This document shows positions 38,307 through 46,469 of a stretch of 64,000 bases of DNA, in pieces. The notes beneath the pieces were generated by a model, which did not search any database, was not told the DNA's origin, and was given only the letters and a program-made list of their open reading frames with translations. Within the stretch, counting starts at the first letter, position 1. The number at the start of each line of letters is the position of its first letter. The stretch lies in NCBI RefSeq assembly GCF_004078635.1, contig NZ_RZNB01000003.1, forward strand, positions 186,001 to 250,000, given 5' to 3'. Source of the stretch: Labedella phragmitis (GTDB lineage: Bacteria; Actinomycetota; Actinomycetes; Actinomycetales; Microbacteriaceae). The position numbers and the translations under genes were made by a program.

Positions 38307-39167
38307 TCATACGGCGGCGGGAGCGACGACGTCCGTCGGGGCGACCGGGCGAGCCGTCCTCGTCGCCGCCCGGAGCGACCAGGAGGAGGCCGCCAGCGCG
38401 ATGGCGACCGCGGCGATCGACGCGCCGGCCGCCGTGCCCGCGTGCCACGAGAGCAGCAGCCCCGCGAACACCGCGCCCGCGCCGAACAGGGCGGCCAACA
38501 GCATGATGATCGGGATGCGGTGGGACCACTGGCCCGCCGCGACGGCGGGTGCGAGGAGCAACCCGACCACGAGGAGGGATCCGACCGCCTGGTACGAGGC
38601 GACGACGGCGAGTGTCACGAGCCCCACGAGCACCACGTGGGCGAGGCGGGGGCGCAGGCCCAGGGTCTCGGCGACGCGCGGGTCGAACGCTGCGGCGACG
38701 AGGGATCGGTGCGCGAGCACGGCCACGAGGACTCCCGCTGTGGCCGCGACGGCGAGCGCCAGGATGTCGGCACTCGTGATCGCGAGGACATCGCCGAAGA
38801 GGATCGTCGTGGCGTCGGTCGCGAAGCTGCCCGAGTGGGAGATCACGATGACGCCGAGCGCGAGCATGCCGACGAAGAGGAGCCCGATGCTCGTGTCGTA
38901 CGAGAGGCGGCCGCGCCGCTGCAGCATCGAGATGCCGACGGTCATGCCCACGGCGCTCACGGCGGCACCGAGCAGCACGGGGACACCGAGCAACGTCGCG
39001 AGCGCGACTCCGGGCAGCATCCCGTGGGCGAGCGCCTCCCCGAGGAAGGCCATCCCCCGAATGACGACCCGGGTCCCCGCGACCGCGCACAGGACCGCCA
39101 CGAGCACGCCGCCGACGAGGGCACGCAGCATGAAGTCCGCCTGGAACGGATCGGTCACGAAGGTCAC
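38307..39167 (-). CDS. aztB: zinc ABC transporter permease AztB
   Basis: The 286-residue protein has eight or nine membrane spans in the ABC-3 (ZnuB/MntB) pattern: MAFLGEALAHGMLPGVALA near the start, SYDTSIGLLFVGMLALGV in the middle, and SYQAVGSLLVVGLLLAPAVA near the end, where coupling to the ATPase occurs. The GTG start at 39167 has TAGCGT seven bases upstream on the minus strand, so it is probably leaderless, and the Zur-like box covers the region just behind. First gene of the operon. Confidence 0.92.
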   Translation of the reverse strand: MTFVTDPFQADFMLRALVGGVLVAVLCAVAGTRVVIRGMAFLGEALAHGMLPGVALATLLGVPVLLGAAVSAVGMTVGISMLQRRGRLSYDTSIGLLFVGMLALGVIVISHSGSFATDATTILFGDVLAITSADILALAVAATAGVLVAVLAHRSLVAAAFDPRVAETLGLRPRLAHVVLVGLVTLAVVASYQAVGSLLVVGLLLAPAVAAGQWSHRIPIIMLLAALFGAGAVFAGLLLSWHAGTAAGASIAAVAIALAASSWSLRAATRTARPVAPTDVVAPAAV

Positions 39168-39188
39168 CGCAGCGACGCTACAGTGTCA

Positions 39189-39203
39189 TGAGAACGATTA
39201 TCA
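39189..39203. promoter_or_regulatory. Zur-like box between aztB and aztA
   Basis: TGAGAACGATTATCA is a near-palindrome of the TGA-N9-TCA kind used by zinc-responsive Fur-family repressors. It lies 21 bases from the aztB start and 24 bases before the aztA start, so one bound repressor could block both promoters. Confidence 0.75.
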
Positions 39204-39226
39204 ACTTCAGAGAACGGGGCGATCGG

Positions 39227-39925
39227 ATGACGGACGACATCACCGCAGCGGTCCGACTCGAGGGTGTCGGCGTACGCTTCGACGGCACTGTCGCCCTCGA
39301 CGACGTCGACCTCGACGTCATCGCGGCGAGCCGCACGGCGATCGTCGGCCCCAACGGAGCCGGCAAGTCGACGATGCTCGAGGTCATCGCCGGCGTACGG
39401 CCACCGACGAGTGGCCGCGTTCTCCGTCGCACCCCGGCGGTCGCATTCGTCCCCCAACGCGCTGCCGTGCCCGACACTCTCCCGCTCTCGGTGCGCGACG
39501 TCGTGACGATCGGCGTGTGGGGACGATCGGGATCGTGGCGCCGGATCGGCCGGGCCGATCGATCACGCGTCGACGCGGCCCTCGAGAGGCTCGACATCGC
39601 CGCCCTCGCGACGGCGTCGTTCGCAGTACTCTCGGGTGGTCAGCGCCAGCGCGCGATCCTCGCCCAGGGACTCGCCAGAGGCGCGGACACCCTCCTGCTC
39701 GACGAGCCGACGACGGGCCTCGACGCGGCGAGCGCGGCGCGCATCCGGACCGTGCTCGAGGACGAAGCCAGACGAGGCGTGGCGGTCGTGTGCGTGAGCC
39801 ACGACGAGACGCTCATCGCGGAAGCCGAGCGCGTCGTGCGGATGACCCGCGGCCGCATCGTCGAGGACGTCAGTGCGGCCGGTCCGGACTTCGTCAGGAA
39901 GAGCCTCGACAGCCCCCGGACATGA
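39227..39925 (+). CDS. aztA: zinc ABC transporter ATP-binding protein AztA
   Basis: The 232-residue ATPase has Walker A (GPNGAGKST), the signature LSGGQRQR, Walker B (TLLLDEPTTGLD) and the switch histidine in VCVSHDE. It powers zinc import with AztB and AztC. ATG 39227 is chosen; an earlier in-frame ATG at 39188 would place the Zur-like box within the coding region. It is divergent from aztB. Its stop codon lies in a 19-base tandem repeat. Confidence 0.92.
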   Translation: MTDDITAAVRLEGVGVRFDGTVALDDVDLDVIAASRTAIVGPNGAGKSTMLEVIAGVRPPTSGRVLRRTPAVAFVPQRAAVPDTLPLSVRDVVTIGVWGRSGSWRRIGRADRSRVDAALERLDIAALATASFAVLSGGQRQRAILAQGLARGADTLLLDEPTTGLDAASAARIRTVLEDEARRGVAVVCVSHDETLIAEAERVVRMTRGRIVEDVSAAGPDFVRKSLDSPRT

Positions 39926-39985
39926 CGACAGCCCCCGGACATGACGACGGCCCCCGTGCGTTCGGAGAACGCGCGGGGGCTGTCG
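39907..39985 (+). terminator. tandem repeat and alternative hairpins at the end of aztA
   Basis: A 19-base unit (CGACAGCCCCCGGACATGA) occurs twice in tandem (39907-39925, 39926-39944), followed by a third partial copy. The aztA stop is the last TGA of the first unit. Downstream, GAACGCGCGGGGGC (39967-39980) pairs with GCCCCCGTGCGTTC (39950-39963) as a 14-bp stem, and its extension CGGGGGCTGTCG (39974-39985) can instead pair exactly with either full unit. No T-run follows. Confidence 0.75.
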
Positions 39986-39990
39986 GATGG

Positions 39991-40072
39991 TGGCGAGTGA
40001 GGGATTCGAACCCCCGAATGCTGAGCAGTCTGATTTACAGTCAGATCCCTTTGGCCGCTTGGGTAACTCGCC
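39991..40072 (-). tRNA. tRNA-Tyr (anticodon GTA)
   Basis: On the minus strand: acceptor GGCGAGT/ACTCGCC, anticodon stem TCTGA/TCAGA with loop CTGTAAA giving GTA, a long variable arm (CTGCTCAGCATTC region) as expected for a class II tRNA, T-arm GGGGG-TTCGAAT-CCCTC and discriminator A. Confidence 0.95.
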
Positions 40073-40193
40073 AGATGCGCTTCCGACCGTACTTGTTCAG
40101 CCAACCGAACGCGCCGCAGGAAATACTACCCCGGACCCCGGGAGGCTGCGAAATCCCCGCCGTTCGGCGACCGTCGGCGTGTCGCGCACCCTG

Positions 40194-41120
40194 CTACCGG
40201 TCGAGATCCTCGGGCGTCCGGAGCAGGGCTCCCTCGGAGCGGCACGTCGCCGCGGCCACGAGCATCGCACGATCGAGCACGCGCGACCAGCCGTTCGAGT
40301 CGGCCGGTCGGCCCTGTCGGACGACGTCGGCGACGACGGACGCGAGGGACGCGTCGCCGGCACCCATCGTGTCGACGATGGGCCCCGGAAGCGACGCGAT
40401 GCCGCTCGACACCTCAACCTCCCCGTCGAGGATGCGCGCTCCCGCCTTGCCCTCGGTCGCGAGCACGACCTCCGCTCCCCCTCGCTGCAGATCGGGGACG
40501 AGGGCGGCGAGGCCGTCGGCCCCGAGGAAGGGAGCGTCGTCGTCACCCACCTTGACGAGCAGGCTGCTCCCCACGATCCTCAGCGCGTTCTCCTCGAAGC
40601 GGCCGCGGTCGGCCATCATCGCCTCGCGCGGGTTGGGGTCGACGATGAGGAGGGAGTCGGTCGTCGCCTCCTCGAGCGCGGCGGATTGCGCGTCGTCGTC
40701 GAACGGGAAGCAGCTCACGACGACGACGGGCGCCGCCGCGATCGCGCGTCGCTCGGCGGCGCCGAAGTCGACGTGCCGGTTCTGCGCGGCCGCGTTGAAG
40801 ACGTAGTGCGGCTCGCCGTCCACGCGCTCGCTGATCGCGCGCGACGATCCGTGCTCCGACGCCGTCGCCACGAGTTCCACGCCGTGGTTCTGGAGGAGCT
40901 CGCGGATGATGCGGCCGTCCTCGTCGTCACCGACCATCGCGAGGAGCGTCGTCGGCACCCCGAGCCGCGCGAGGCCGACGGCCACGTTGAGCGCCGCTCC
41001 CCCGACGAACTCGCGCGTCCCGCGCTCGTCCCTCAACTCGTCGATGAGGGCGTCCCCGATGACGACGACCCGTCCGGATTCCGTGCTCGCGCCCTCGGCG
41101 ACGCCGCGTTCTTCATTCAT
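40194..41120 (-). CDS. PfkB-family sugar kinase (fructokinase-like)
   Basis: The 308-residue product has both PfkB motifs: FVGGAALNVAVGLARLG near residue 40, the sugar-binding side, and DTMGAGDASLASVVADV near residue 253, with the catalytic Asp. It resembles fructokinases and related ribokinase-fold enzymes that phosphorylate a sugar in the cytoplasm. TACATT lies seven bases before the ATG, so it looks leaderless. No sugar transporter is adjacent, so the substrate is only a family guess. Confidence 0.87.
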   Translation of the reverse strand: MNEERGVAEGASTESGRVVVIGDALIDELRDERGTREFVGGAALNVAVGLARLGVPTTLLAMVGDDEDGRIIRELLQNHGVELVATASEHGSSRAISERVDGEPHYVFNAAAQNRHVDFGAAERRAIAAAPVVVVSCFPFDDDAQSAALEEATTDSLLIVDPNPREAMMADRGRFEENALRIVGSSLLVKVGDDDAPFLGADGLAALVPDLQRGGAEVVLATEGKAGARILDGEVEVSSGIASLPGPIVDTMGAGDASLASVVADVVRQGRPADSNGWSRVLDRAMLVAAATCRSEGALLRTPEDLDR

Positions 41121-41176
41121 AGTTCGGAATGTACACGGACTGACGTCCGGGCGCTGCGGGCGGATACCGTGGAGTC

Positions 41177-42472
41177 ATGACCGAGCCGTACCTCTCCATC
41201 CCCCTCGACGACCAGGCGGCGACGACGCTGCGAGACTCCGGCCTGCGACCCGCCATCGTCGACACCGCGGACGACGCGACGTTCGACGCGTGGCTGTCCG
41301 CCGAGGCCCGCGGTTTCCACGCGCGCCAGCCGAGCGCCGCCTCCCTCGCCCAGCAGCGGGAGCTGTTGCGGCACCGCCGGACGACGGGCGTCTACGACGA
41401 CTCGATCCCCTCACCCGTCGCGCCCGTCGGAACCGTGAGCTCGTGGCCCGCACCTCTCACCGTCCCGGGTCCCCGCGCCGTCGAATCGTGGCTCATCAGC
41501 GCCGTCACGGTCGCGCCGACGCACCGCCGGCGCCGCATCGCATCGGCACTGCTGCCCGCGGAACTCCGAACGGCCGCCGCTCTCGGGATCCCCGTCGCCG
41601 CACTCACCGTCTCCGAGTCCACGATCTACGGCCGCTGGGGGTTCGGTCCGAGCGCGTTCTCGAGCGTGTGGACGATCGACACGCGCCGAGCCGGGTGGGT
41701 CGGGCCGACGACGCCTGGTCGGTTGTCGTTCACGACGCCGGCCGAGTTCGTCGAGACCGGTCGTTCGCTGCTCGCACGGCAGAACGCCGCTCGCGCCGGC
41801 GAAGTCGGGCTTTCCGACTACCTCTCCGACCGCACCATGACGCCGCTCGAGGGCGCACCGGACGCCGACAAGTACCGGCTGGTGCGCTACGACGGCCCGG
41901 ACGGCGAACCCGAGGGATTCGTGACGTACACGATTACGGAGGACGACTCCGACTTCACGAACGCGACGCTCGACGTCGTCGCCCTCGTCGCGACGACAGC
42001 GGCGGCGAACGCCGCGCTCTGGCGTTACGTCATCGAGATGGACCTCGTCGCGACCGTGCGCGCCCACACCCGCGGCGTCGACGAACCGCTCCCGTGGCTC
42101 GTCCGCGACATCCGGGGCGCGAAGGTCACGAACGTGCAGGACCACTTGTGGACGCGCATCCTCGACGTGCCGGCCGCCCTCGAAGCCCGGGCGTACGAGA
42201 CGGCAGGAAGCATCGTGCTCGAGGTCGACGACCCGCTCGGCTTCGCCGCCGGACGGTTCCGTCTCGAGGTGGGCGCCGACGGGACCGCACGCGTGCAGGA
42301 GACGACCGACGGCGCGGACGTCTCTCTCCCCGTCGGCGCGCTCGCGTCCGTCTACCTGGGTGCTCCCTCCGTCGCGGGGCTCGCGGCCGCCGGCCGTATC
42401 GAGGGAGACGCCCTCGCTCTCGACCGGCTCTTCCGCACGGCCGTCCCGCCGCGCCTCAGCAGCTGGTTCTGA
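41177..42472 (+). CDS. Eis-type GNAT acetyltransferase
   Basis: The 431-residue protein has the three-part Eis layout: an N-terminal GNAT domain with SAVTVAPTHRRRRIASALL as the acetyl-CoA loop, a second GNAT-like domain (about 180-300) and a sterol-carrier-like C-terminal domain ending in a short SSWF tail, which in Eis supplies the catalytic carboxylate. Eis enzymes acetylate aminoglycosides at several amines and also some proteins. TACCGT lies six bases before the ATG (leaderless). Drug acetylation here is inferred from the family. Confidence 0.88.
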   Translation: MTEPYLSIPLDDQAATTLRDSGLRPAIVDTADDATFDAWLSAEARGFHARQPSAASLAQQRELLRHRRTTGVYDDSIPSPVAPVGTVSSWPAPLTVPGPRAVESWLISAVTVAPTHRRRRIASALLPAELRTAAALGIPVAALTVSESTIYGRWGFGPSAFSSVWTIDTRRAGWVGPTTPGRLSFTTPAEFVETGRSLLARQNAARAGEVGLSDYLSDRTMTPLEGAPDADKYRLVRYDGPDGEPEGFVTYTITEDDSDFTNATLDVVALVATTAAANAALWRYVIEMDLVATVRAHTRGVDEPLPWLVRDIRGAKVTNVQDHLWTRILDVPAALEARAYETAGSIVLEVDDPLGFAAGRFRLEVGADGTARVQETTDGADVSLPVGALASVYLGAPSVAGLAAAGRIEGDALALDRLFRTAVPPRLSSWF

Positions 42473-42532
42473 TCCGCCGCGGGTGGCCGCTCCGCTCGCG
42501 AGGGTGCTGAGCGGCCGCATACACTGGAGCGC

Positions 42533-43021
42533 ATGGCAGATTCATCGTTCGACGTCGTCAGCAAGGTCGAGAAGATGGAGGCGGACAACGCCGTTCATCA
42601 GGCTTCGAAGGAGATCGAGCAGCGCTACGACTTTAAGGGCGTCGGCGCGTCGGTCGAGTGGAGCGGCGAGAAGATCATGCTCAAGGCCAACAGCGAGGAG
42701 CGCGTGAAGGCCGTGCTCGACGTGCTGCAGTCGAAGCTCATCAAGCGCGGCATCTCCCTCAAGAGCCTCGAGGCCGGCGAGCCGTACGCGAGCGGCAAGG
42801 AGTACCGCATCGAGGCGACGCTCAAGGACGGCATCTCGTCGGAGAACGCGAAGAAGATCGGCAAGATCATCCGCGACGAGGCGCCGAAGTCGGTCAAGAG
42901 CCAGATCCAGGGCGACGAGCTCCGTGTGCAGTCGAAGAGCCGCGACGACCTCCAGGAGACGATCGCCCTGCTCAAGGGCAAGGACCTCGACATCGACCTC
43001 CAGTTCGTCAACTTCCGCTGA
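42533..43021 (+). CDS. YajQ-family nucleotide-binding protein
   Basis: The 162-residue product matches YajQ along its full length: [20 protein letters not shown] at the start, [26 protein letters not shown] and the closing [11 protein letters not shown]. YajQ proteins have two small alpha-beta domains; some bind cyclic-di-GMP and act as effectors, others bind tRNA or GTP. TACACT lies seven bases before the ATG (leaderless). No cyclic-di-GMP enzymes are near. Confidence 0.95.
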   Translation: MADSSFDVVSKVEKMEADNAVHQASKEIEQRYDFKGVGASVEWSGEKIMLKANSEERVKAVLDVLQSKLIKRGISLKSLEAGEPYASGKEYRIEATLKDGISSENAKKIGKIIRDEAPKSVKSQIQGDELRVQSKSRDDLQETIALLKGKDLDIDLQFVNFR

Positions 43022-43117
43022 TCTCGCGGCAGGGTCACGTCATCGGGCGGCGGCCCGGACGGAAGCACTCCTCGTCAACCCTCCACTCGGGGGGAGCATT
43101 CCCCCTACGCTCGCGCC

Positions 43118-43846
43118 ATGACCGCAATCGGGCGGACTCCGCTGGAGCCGCTCTCCGAACCCGTCGCGCCTGAACCCGACTCGCGACGCTCCCTCGTCTT
43201 CGCCGTGGGCATCGTCGCGATCGTCGCATTCGTGGTGCTCCGCATCGGGGTCGCCTTCGGGCGGCACCAGCCGCTTCCGGTCGACCTCTGGTGGAACGAT
43301 CTCATGGTCACGATCCTCAACGACGCACTCGTCGTCGTCGCCTGGGTGCCCGCGATCGTCGGCGGCACGATCGGGATGTTCGTCGTCGGTTTGCTGCTCG
43401 TCCTCCTCCTCTTCTGGCGCGGACGGCGGTGGGACGCCGCGACCCTCGCCATCGCGATCGTCGCGGTCGTCGCGATCGGAGCACCCATGGCCGCCGTCAT
43501 CGCTCGCGTCCGGCCCGCCGACTCGCTCGCCGAGAGCGTGGCGACCTCGTTCCCCTCAGGCCACACCGCCGTGGCGACCACGGCGGTCATCACCCTCGGC
43601 CTGCTGCTCCGACGACGGTGGATCTGGACGACGGGCATCGCCTGGGTCCTCATCATGATGTGGAGCCGGACCTATCTGCACGCGCACTGGCTGAGCGACG
43701 TCGTGGCGGGGATGCTCGAGGGAGTCGTCGTCGCGACGCTCGTCTGGTGCACGATCGAAGCGGTCCGCGACCGCCGCGCCGCTCGAGCCGCCACACCTGC
43801 TCTAGCCACGGAACCGTCGCGTCCGAACCCGACTCCCGAACCCTGA
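43118..43846 (+). CDS. PAP2-family membrane phosphatase
   Basis: The 242-residue protein has six spans and the three PAP2 motifs: the basic RVRPADS, SFPSGHTAVA with the general acid His, and SRTYLHAHWLSDVVAG with the nucleophile His. Such enzymes dephosphorylate lipid phosphates, including undecaprenyl diphosphate, at the outer face of the membrane. TACGCT lies six bases before the ATG. The gene ends 17 bases before the broken DUF1206 gene. Confidence 0.9.
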   Translation: MTAIGRTPLEPLSEPVAPEPDSRRSLVFAVGIVAIVAFVVLRIGVAFGRHQPLPVDLWWNDLMVTILNDALVVVAWVPAIVGGTIGMFVVGLLLVLLLFWRGRRWDAATLAIAIVAVVAIGAPMAAVIARVRPADSLAESVATSFPSGHTAVATTAVITLGLLLRRRWIWTTGIAWVLIMMWSRTYLHAHWLSDVVAGMLEGVVVATLVWCTIEAVRDRRAARAATPALATEPSRPNPTPEP

Positions 43847-43863
43847 CCGGAAGGCCCCCATGA

Positions 43864-44460
43864 CCAGGGGCCATCGTCGTCGGGCTCCTCGCGCTCGCGA
43901 TCTGGCAGATCGCGGAGACGTTCCTCGAGCGCGATTCCGACACGAAGAAGAAGTGGGGGCACCGGATCAAGTTCCTCGGCACCGCCGCGGCCTACATCGC
44001 GATCGCGATCACGGCCGCGACGTCCGCGTTGGGTCGTCAGTCCCAGTCGTCCGAGTCGTCGCAATCGTTCAGCGCGCAGCTCCTCGCCGCTCCGGCGGGC
44101 GTCGCGCTCCTCGTCCTCGTCGGCCTCATCGTCGCGGGCGTCGGCGTCGCCTTCATCGTGCGCGGCATCACGCGCGCGTTCACGAAGCACTTGAGCCTGC
44201 CCGGCGGCACCACGAAGAGGGGCATCGTGGCCTTCGGCATCGCTGGGTACATCGCGAAGGGCATCGCCGTGACCGTCACGGGGATCCTCTTCGTCGTCGC
44301 TGCGGTCACCCACGACCCCGAGACCGCCGGCGGTCTCGACGGGGGCCTCCGCGCTCTCGCGGGGCTCCCCTACGGAGCGATCATCCTCTGGACGGTCGGA
44401 CTCGGCCTCGTGCTCTACGGCCTCTTCTGCTTCGCCCGCGCCCGCTACGCGCGGATGTGA
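43864..44460 (+). pseudogene. 5'-truncated DUF1206 membrane protein
   Basis: From 43864 the frame encodes a DUF1206 protein without its beginning: GAIVVGLLALAIWQIAETFL (normally the second helix of module one), then two full two-helix modules (AAAYIAIAITAATSALGRQ, GVALLVLVGLIVAGVGVAFI, IAGYIAKGIAVTVTGILFVV, ILWTVGLGLVLYGLFCFARA). Intact members have three helix pairs; about the first 60-70 residues are missing. The frame is closed by a stop at 43861 and there is no ATG or GTG ahead of the first helix; the first usable start (TTG at 44029) would lose still more. It was probably cut by a deletion next to the PAP2 gene. Confidence 0.7.
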
Positions 44461-44469
44461 CATTCGTAC

Positions 44470-44517
44470 GCGCATAACCGTATGTGTCACAGGGATGACG
44501 CATGGCGGGTTATGCGC
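44470..44517. repeat. nested stem-loop at the edge of the low-GC insert
   Basis: GCGCATAACC (44470-44479) pairs perfectly with GGTTATGCGC (44508-44517). Inside it, TGTGTCA pairs with TGACGCA with one wobble around a six-base loop. It starts nine bases after the DUF1206 stop and ends 43 bases before the toxin-like gene. It lacks a T-run, so it may be a boundary or recombination-related structure rather than a normal terminator. Confidence 0.75.
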
Positions 44518-44559
44518 CACTACGGGCTGTCGGCAAGGCTCAGCGAGACCCTGGATTCG

Positions 44560-45411
44560 TCAATCAGCGCGCAAGAGCTCCAGGAACTTGCGGGCTCCAA
44601 TTGAGGCATCCTGGCGGAGGGCATCCTCACCTTCATCGTCACCTGCCTGCTGCATCTGCCGAGCGAAATGGCCAGCAGCCAAACCGTCCGGCTGGGACAG
44701 CAGGCTCATGGCAGCCTCGACTGCTATGCGCGGCTCGGGCCGATATTCCGCCGACGGCGTGTTCAGCACAGCTCGTGCTGCGGCGGGGACGCCGCCCGGG
44801 TTGTAGAGCGCGACGAACATTAGGTCATACGAGTCCTTTGGCTTCCTTCGAGCAAGCATTGCTGCCGCCTTCGCAGCGATGTAGCCTCCAAGCCCTGTAA
44901 ATCGGATCGTCACCTCCTGCGGAGCTTCCGGAATTTCTCGGCGCACGGAAAGCGGCACTGGAAGAGTTCGATCAATTGTTTGCTGGAGGGCGGCGGCTGG
45001 CCCGTCGAGGTTTTGAGCCGCAGCCTCGTGTGCTCCAGGAAGAGCGAGTGGCTGTCCGACGTTGTCCAACACATCGCAAAGCAGGTCGAGGCGCACGAGA
45101 GTGTCCCCCAAGACCGCATTCCACTGCCACCCCGAGACGCCCGGTCGCGGAACGAATCCGCCTCGTGCAAGCGCATCATCTAACCAAGCGAAATCGAGCT
45201 CGTCTCGGTCGTGAATGAAGCCCAGCTCAAAGAGGATATCGACATCCGTTGTTCCGAGATGCGGGGCTGGCGCGTTGGGGGCGAGGAAGTCCGGATTGAG
45301 GCCGCCTATGACGACAAAATCGCTCCAGTGATCAGCGGCCAAGATTACGAATCGTATAAGTGCCTCTTCAGCTCGTTGACGAGCGTCGCGGTTACGCTCC
45401 TCAGAACTCAA
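44560..45411 (-). CDS. AbiEii-type nucleotidyltransferase (putative toxin)
   Basis: The 283-residue protein carries the nucleotidyltransferase signature VVIGGLNPDFL (Gly36-Gly37) followed by HLGTTDVDILFEL with the two metal-binding acidic residues Asp56 and Asp58, and the later RRKPKDSYDLMFVAL, which matches the K-D-x-Y-D segment of AbiEii-like enzymes. Proteins of this fold add nucleotides to tRNA 3' ends or transfer them to other targets and stop growth when phage infect. The TTG start at 45411 overlaps the upstream regulator-like gene by 11 bases. Lower GC than the neighbours points to transfer. Toxicity is inferred from family and pairing. Confidence 0.72.
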   Translation of the reverse strand: MSSEERNRDARQRAEEALIRFVILAADHWSDFVVIGGLNPDFLAPNAPAPHLGTTDVDILFELGFIHDRDELDFAWLDDALARGGFVPRPGVSGWQWNAVLGDTLVRLDLLCDVLDNVGQPLALPGAHEAAAQNLDGPAAALQQTIDRTLPVPLSVRREIPEAPQEVTIRFTGLGGYIAAKAAAMLARRKPKDSYDLMFVALYNPGGVPAAARAVLNTPSAEYRPEPRIAVEAAMSLLSQPDGLAAGHFARQMQQAGDDEGEDALRQDASIGARKFLELLRAD

Positions 45412-46444
45412 GAACGGTCTCTCGAATAACGTCAGCGGCTTCAGCTGCGCGAGAACCTGCTCGAAGGAGGTCCCCGTATACCCGGATTGGCGGTGCGACT
45501 TTCACGCCTTCATAGTCCCGTGATAGCGCCATGATATGCGACGCTGCCGGTGCGAGTCGGATACGACCACCATGATCAGTCTCGGTCACGTCGGGGCTTT
45601 CAAGGAGCGCTTGCCGTGCATCGTCCAATTTATCGCGGTGGACGTAGAGGAGAAGGTCGGGTGTCTGCGTCAGATATGGTGCCAACCGATCTGCGCCAGC
45701 GAGCCCCGACACTACCCATTCGGTTTTCTGGGTCTGCCGCACGAGCTCAAGTGACCGCTCCGCAGCGCGCCAAGGCACGTGGAATTGAGCACCTACAGAC
45801 GGATCTGTCACACGAGCGTATACACCGGCCCAGTCACTAAGCATGCGGCTTGCGTCAAGAAAACCTCGGGCCGCCGTCGGCCCCCTTTGCGCTCCCATTT
45901 TCGTGGTGTATTGCTCCTCGTCGAGGAGAGCCAATACCTTAGATGTCTGAGCGTATGAGTAACCCGTTAGGTCAGCCAGGCGGGAAGGACGAGCAACGGG
46001 CGTATGTTCTCCGGCATTTTGCTGTTGTCGCAGCGCGAGAACTGCCTCGACGACATCGGTGACGACGGGCGTCCAATTCATTGCGTGTCCGCGAATTCGT
46101 TTCGTTTTAGGCAGTCGTGCAACATAGAGCCCCGCGCCGTCGCGGATCACTCCTGCTCCCTCGCTATCCGCCCAGGAGATCAGCTGATCATCGAGTAACG
46201 CGCGGGCGCCCCCAGTCACCCTTCGGGCCGTGACAACCGGAATCCCTTCGCGGACGTTAGCGGGGTTTGAAGCAAGCCATCGGCGTACATCGGAAGGAAA
46301 TCCTTCGCCTATGTACTCAGGCGAGAGTTGCCACCGTTGGGATCCCTGCTCAATCCACAAGCGACCAGCTTCATCGACGAGAGAGAAATCGTCAGGCAAC
46401 ATGTTTTTCACGATGGCTTGCTCGCGTTTTCTTCCGTTTCGCAC
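45401..46444 (-). CDS. AbiEi-like antitoxin/regulator with winged helix
   Basis: The 347-residue protein has an N-terminal alpha-beta domain (about 1-110, with IPVVTARRVTGGARALLDDQ and ISWADSEGAG, a pattern shared with AbiEi relatives and nuclease-like folds), a winged-helix segment (about 125-190, PSRLADLTGYSYAQTSKVLA) and a C-terminal domain with VVSGLAGADRLAPYLTQTPD and PPIRVYGDLLRAG. It is the upstream partner of the nucleotidyltransferase, the usual order in AbiE pairs. GTG 46444 is supported by TACAAT seven bases upstream, lying in an inverted repeat that the protein itself probably binds. The pair is in low-GC sequence. Confidence 0.72.
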   Translation of the reverse strand: MRNGRKREQAIVKNMLPDDFSLVDEAGRLWIEQGSQRWQLSPEYIGEGFPSDVRRWLASNPANVREGIPVVTARRVTGGARALLDDQLISWADSEGAGVIRDGAGLYVARLPKTKRIRGHAMNWTPVVTDVVEAVLALRQQQNAGEHTPVARPSRLADLTGYSYAQTSKVLALLDEEQYTTKMGAQRGPTAARGFLDASRMLSDWAGVYARVTDPSVGAQFHVPWRAAERSLELVRQTQKTEWVVSGLAGADRLAPYLTQTPDLLLYVHRDKLDDARQALLESPDVTETDHGGRIRLAPAASHIMALSRDYEGVKVAPPIRVYGDLLRAGSRAAEAADVIRETVLEF

Positions 46445-46445
46445 A

Positions 46446-46469
46446 GTTTTTATTGTAGTCGGTAAAAAC
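46446..46469 (-). promoter_or_regulatory. promoter with inverted repeat upstream of the antitoxin gene
   Basis: GTTTTTA (46446-46452) and TAAAAAC (46463-46469) are perfect inverted arms. On the minus strand the -10 element TACAAT lies between them and partly within the near arm, and the GTG start follows seven bases later. Binding at the repeat would cover the promoter, which is how AbiEi-type antitoxins repress their own operon. Confidence 0.7.

Noticed and set aside
37138-40806. 1222-codon open frame on the plus strand
   Set aside because: It runs antisense to the azt genes and out of frame across aztA and tRNA-Tyr; its residues are Arg/Asp/Gly-rich as expected for a shadow frame in high-GC DNA.
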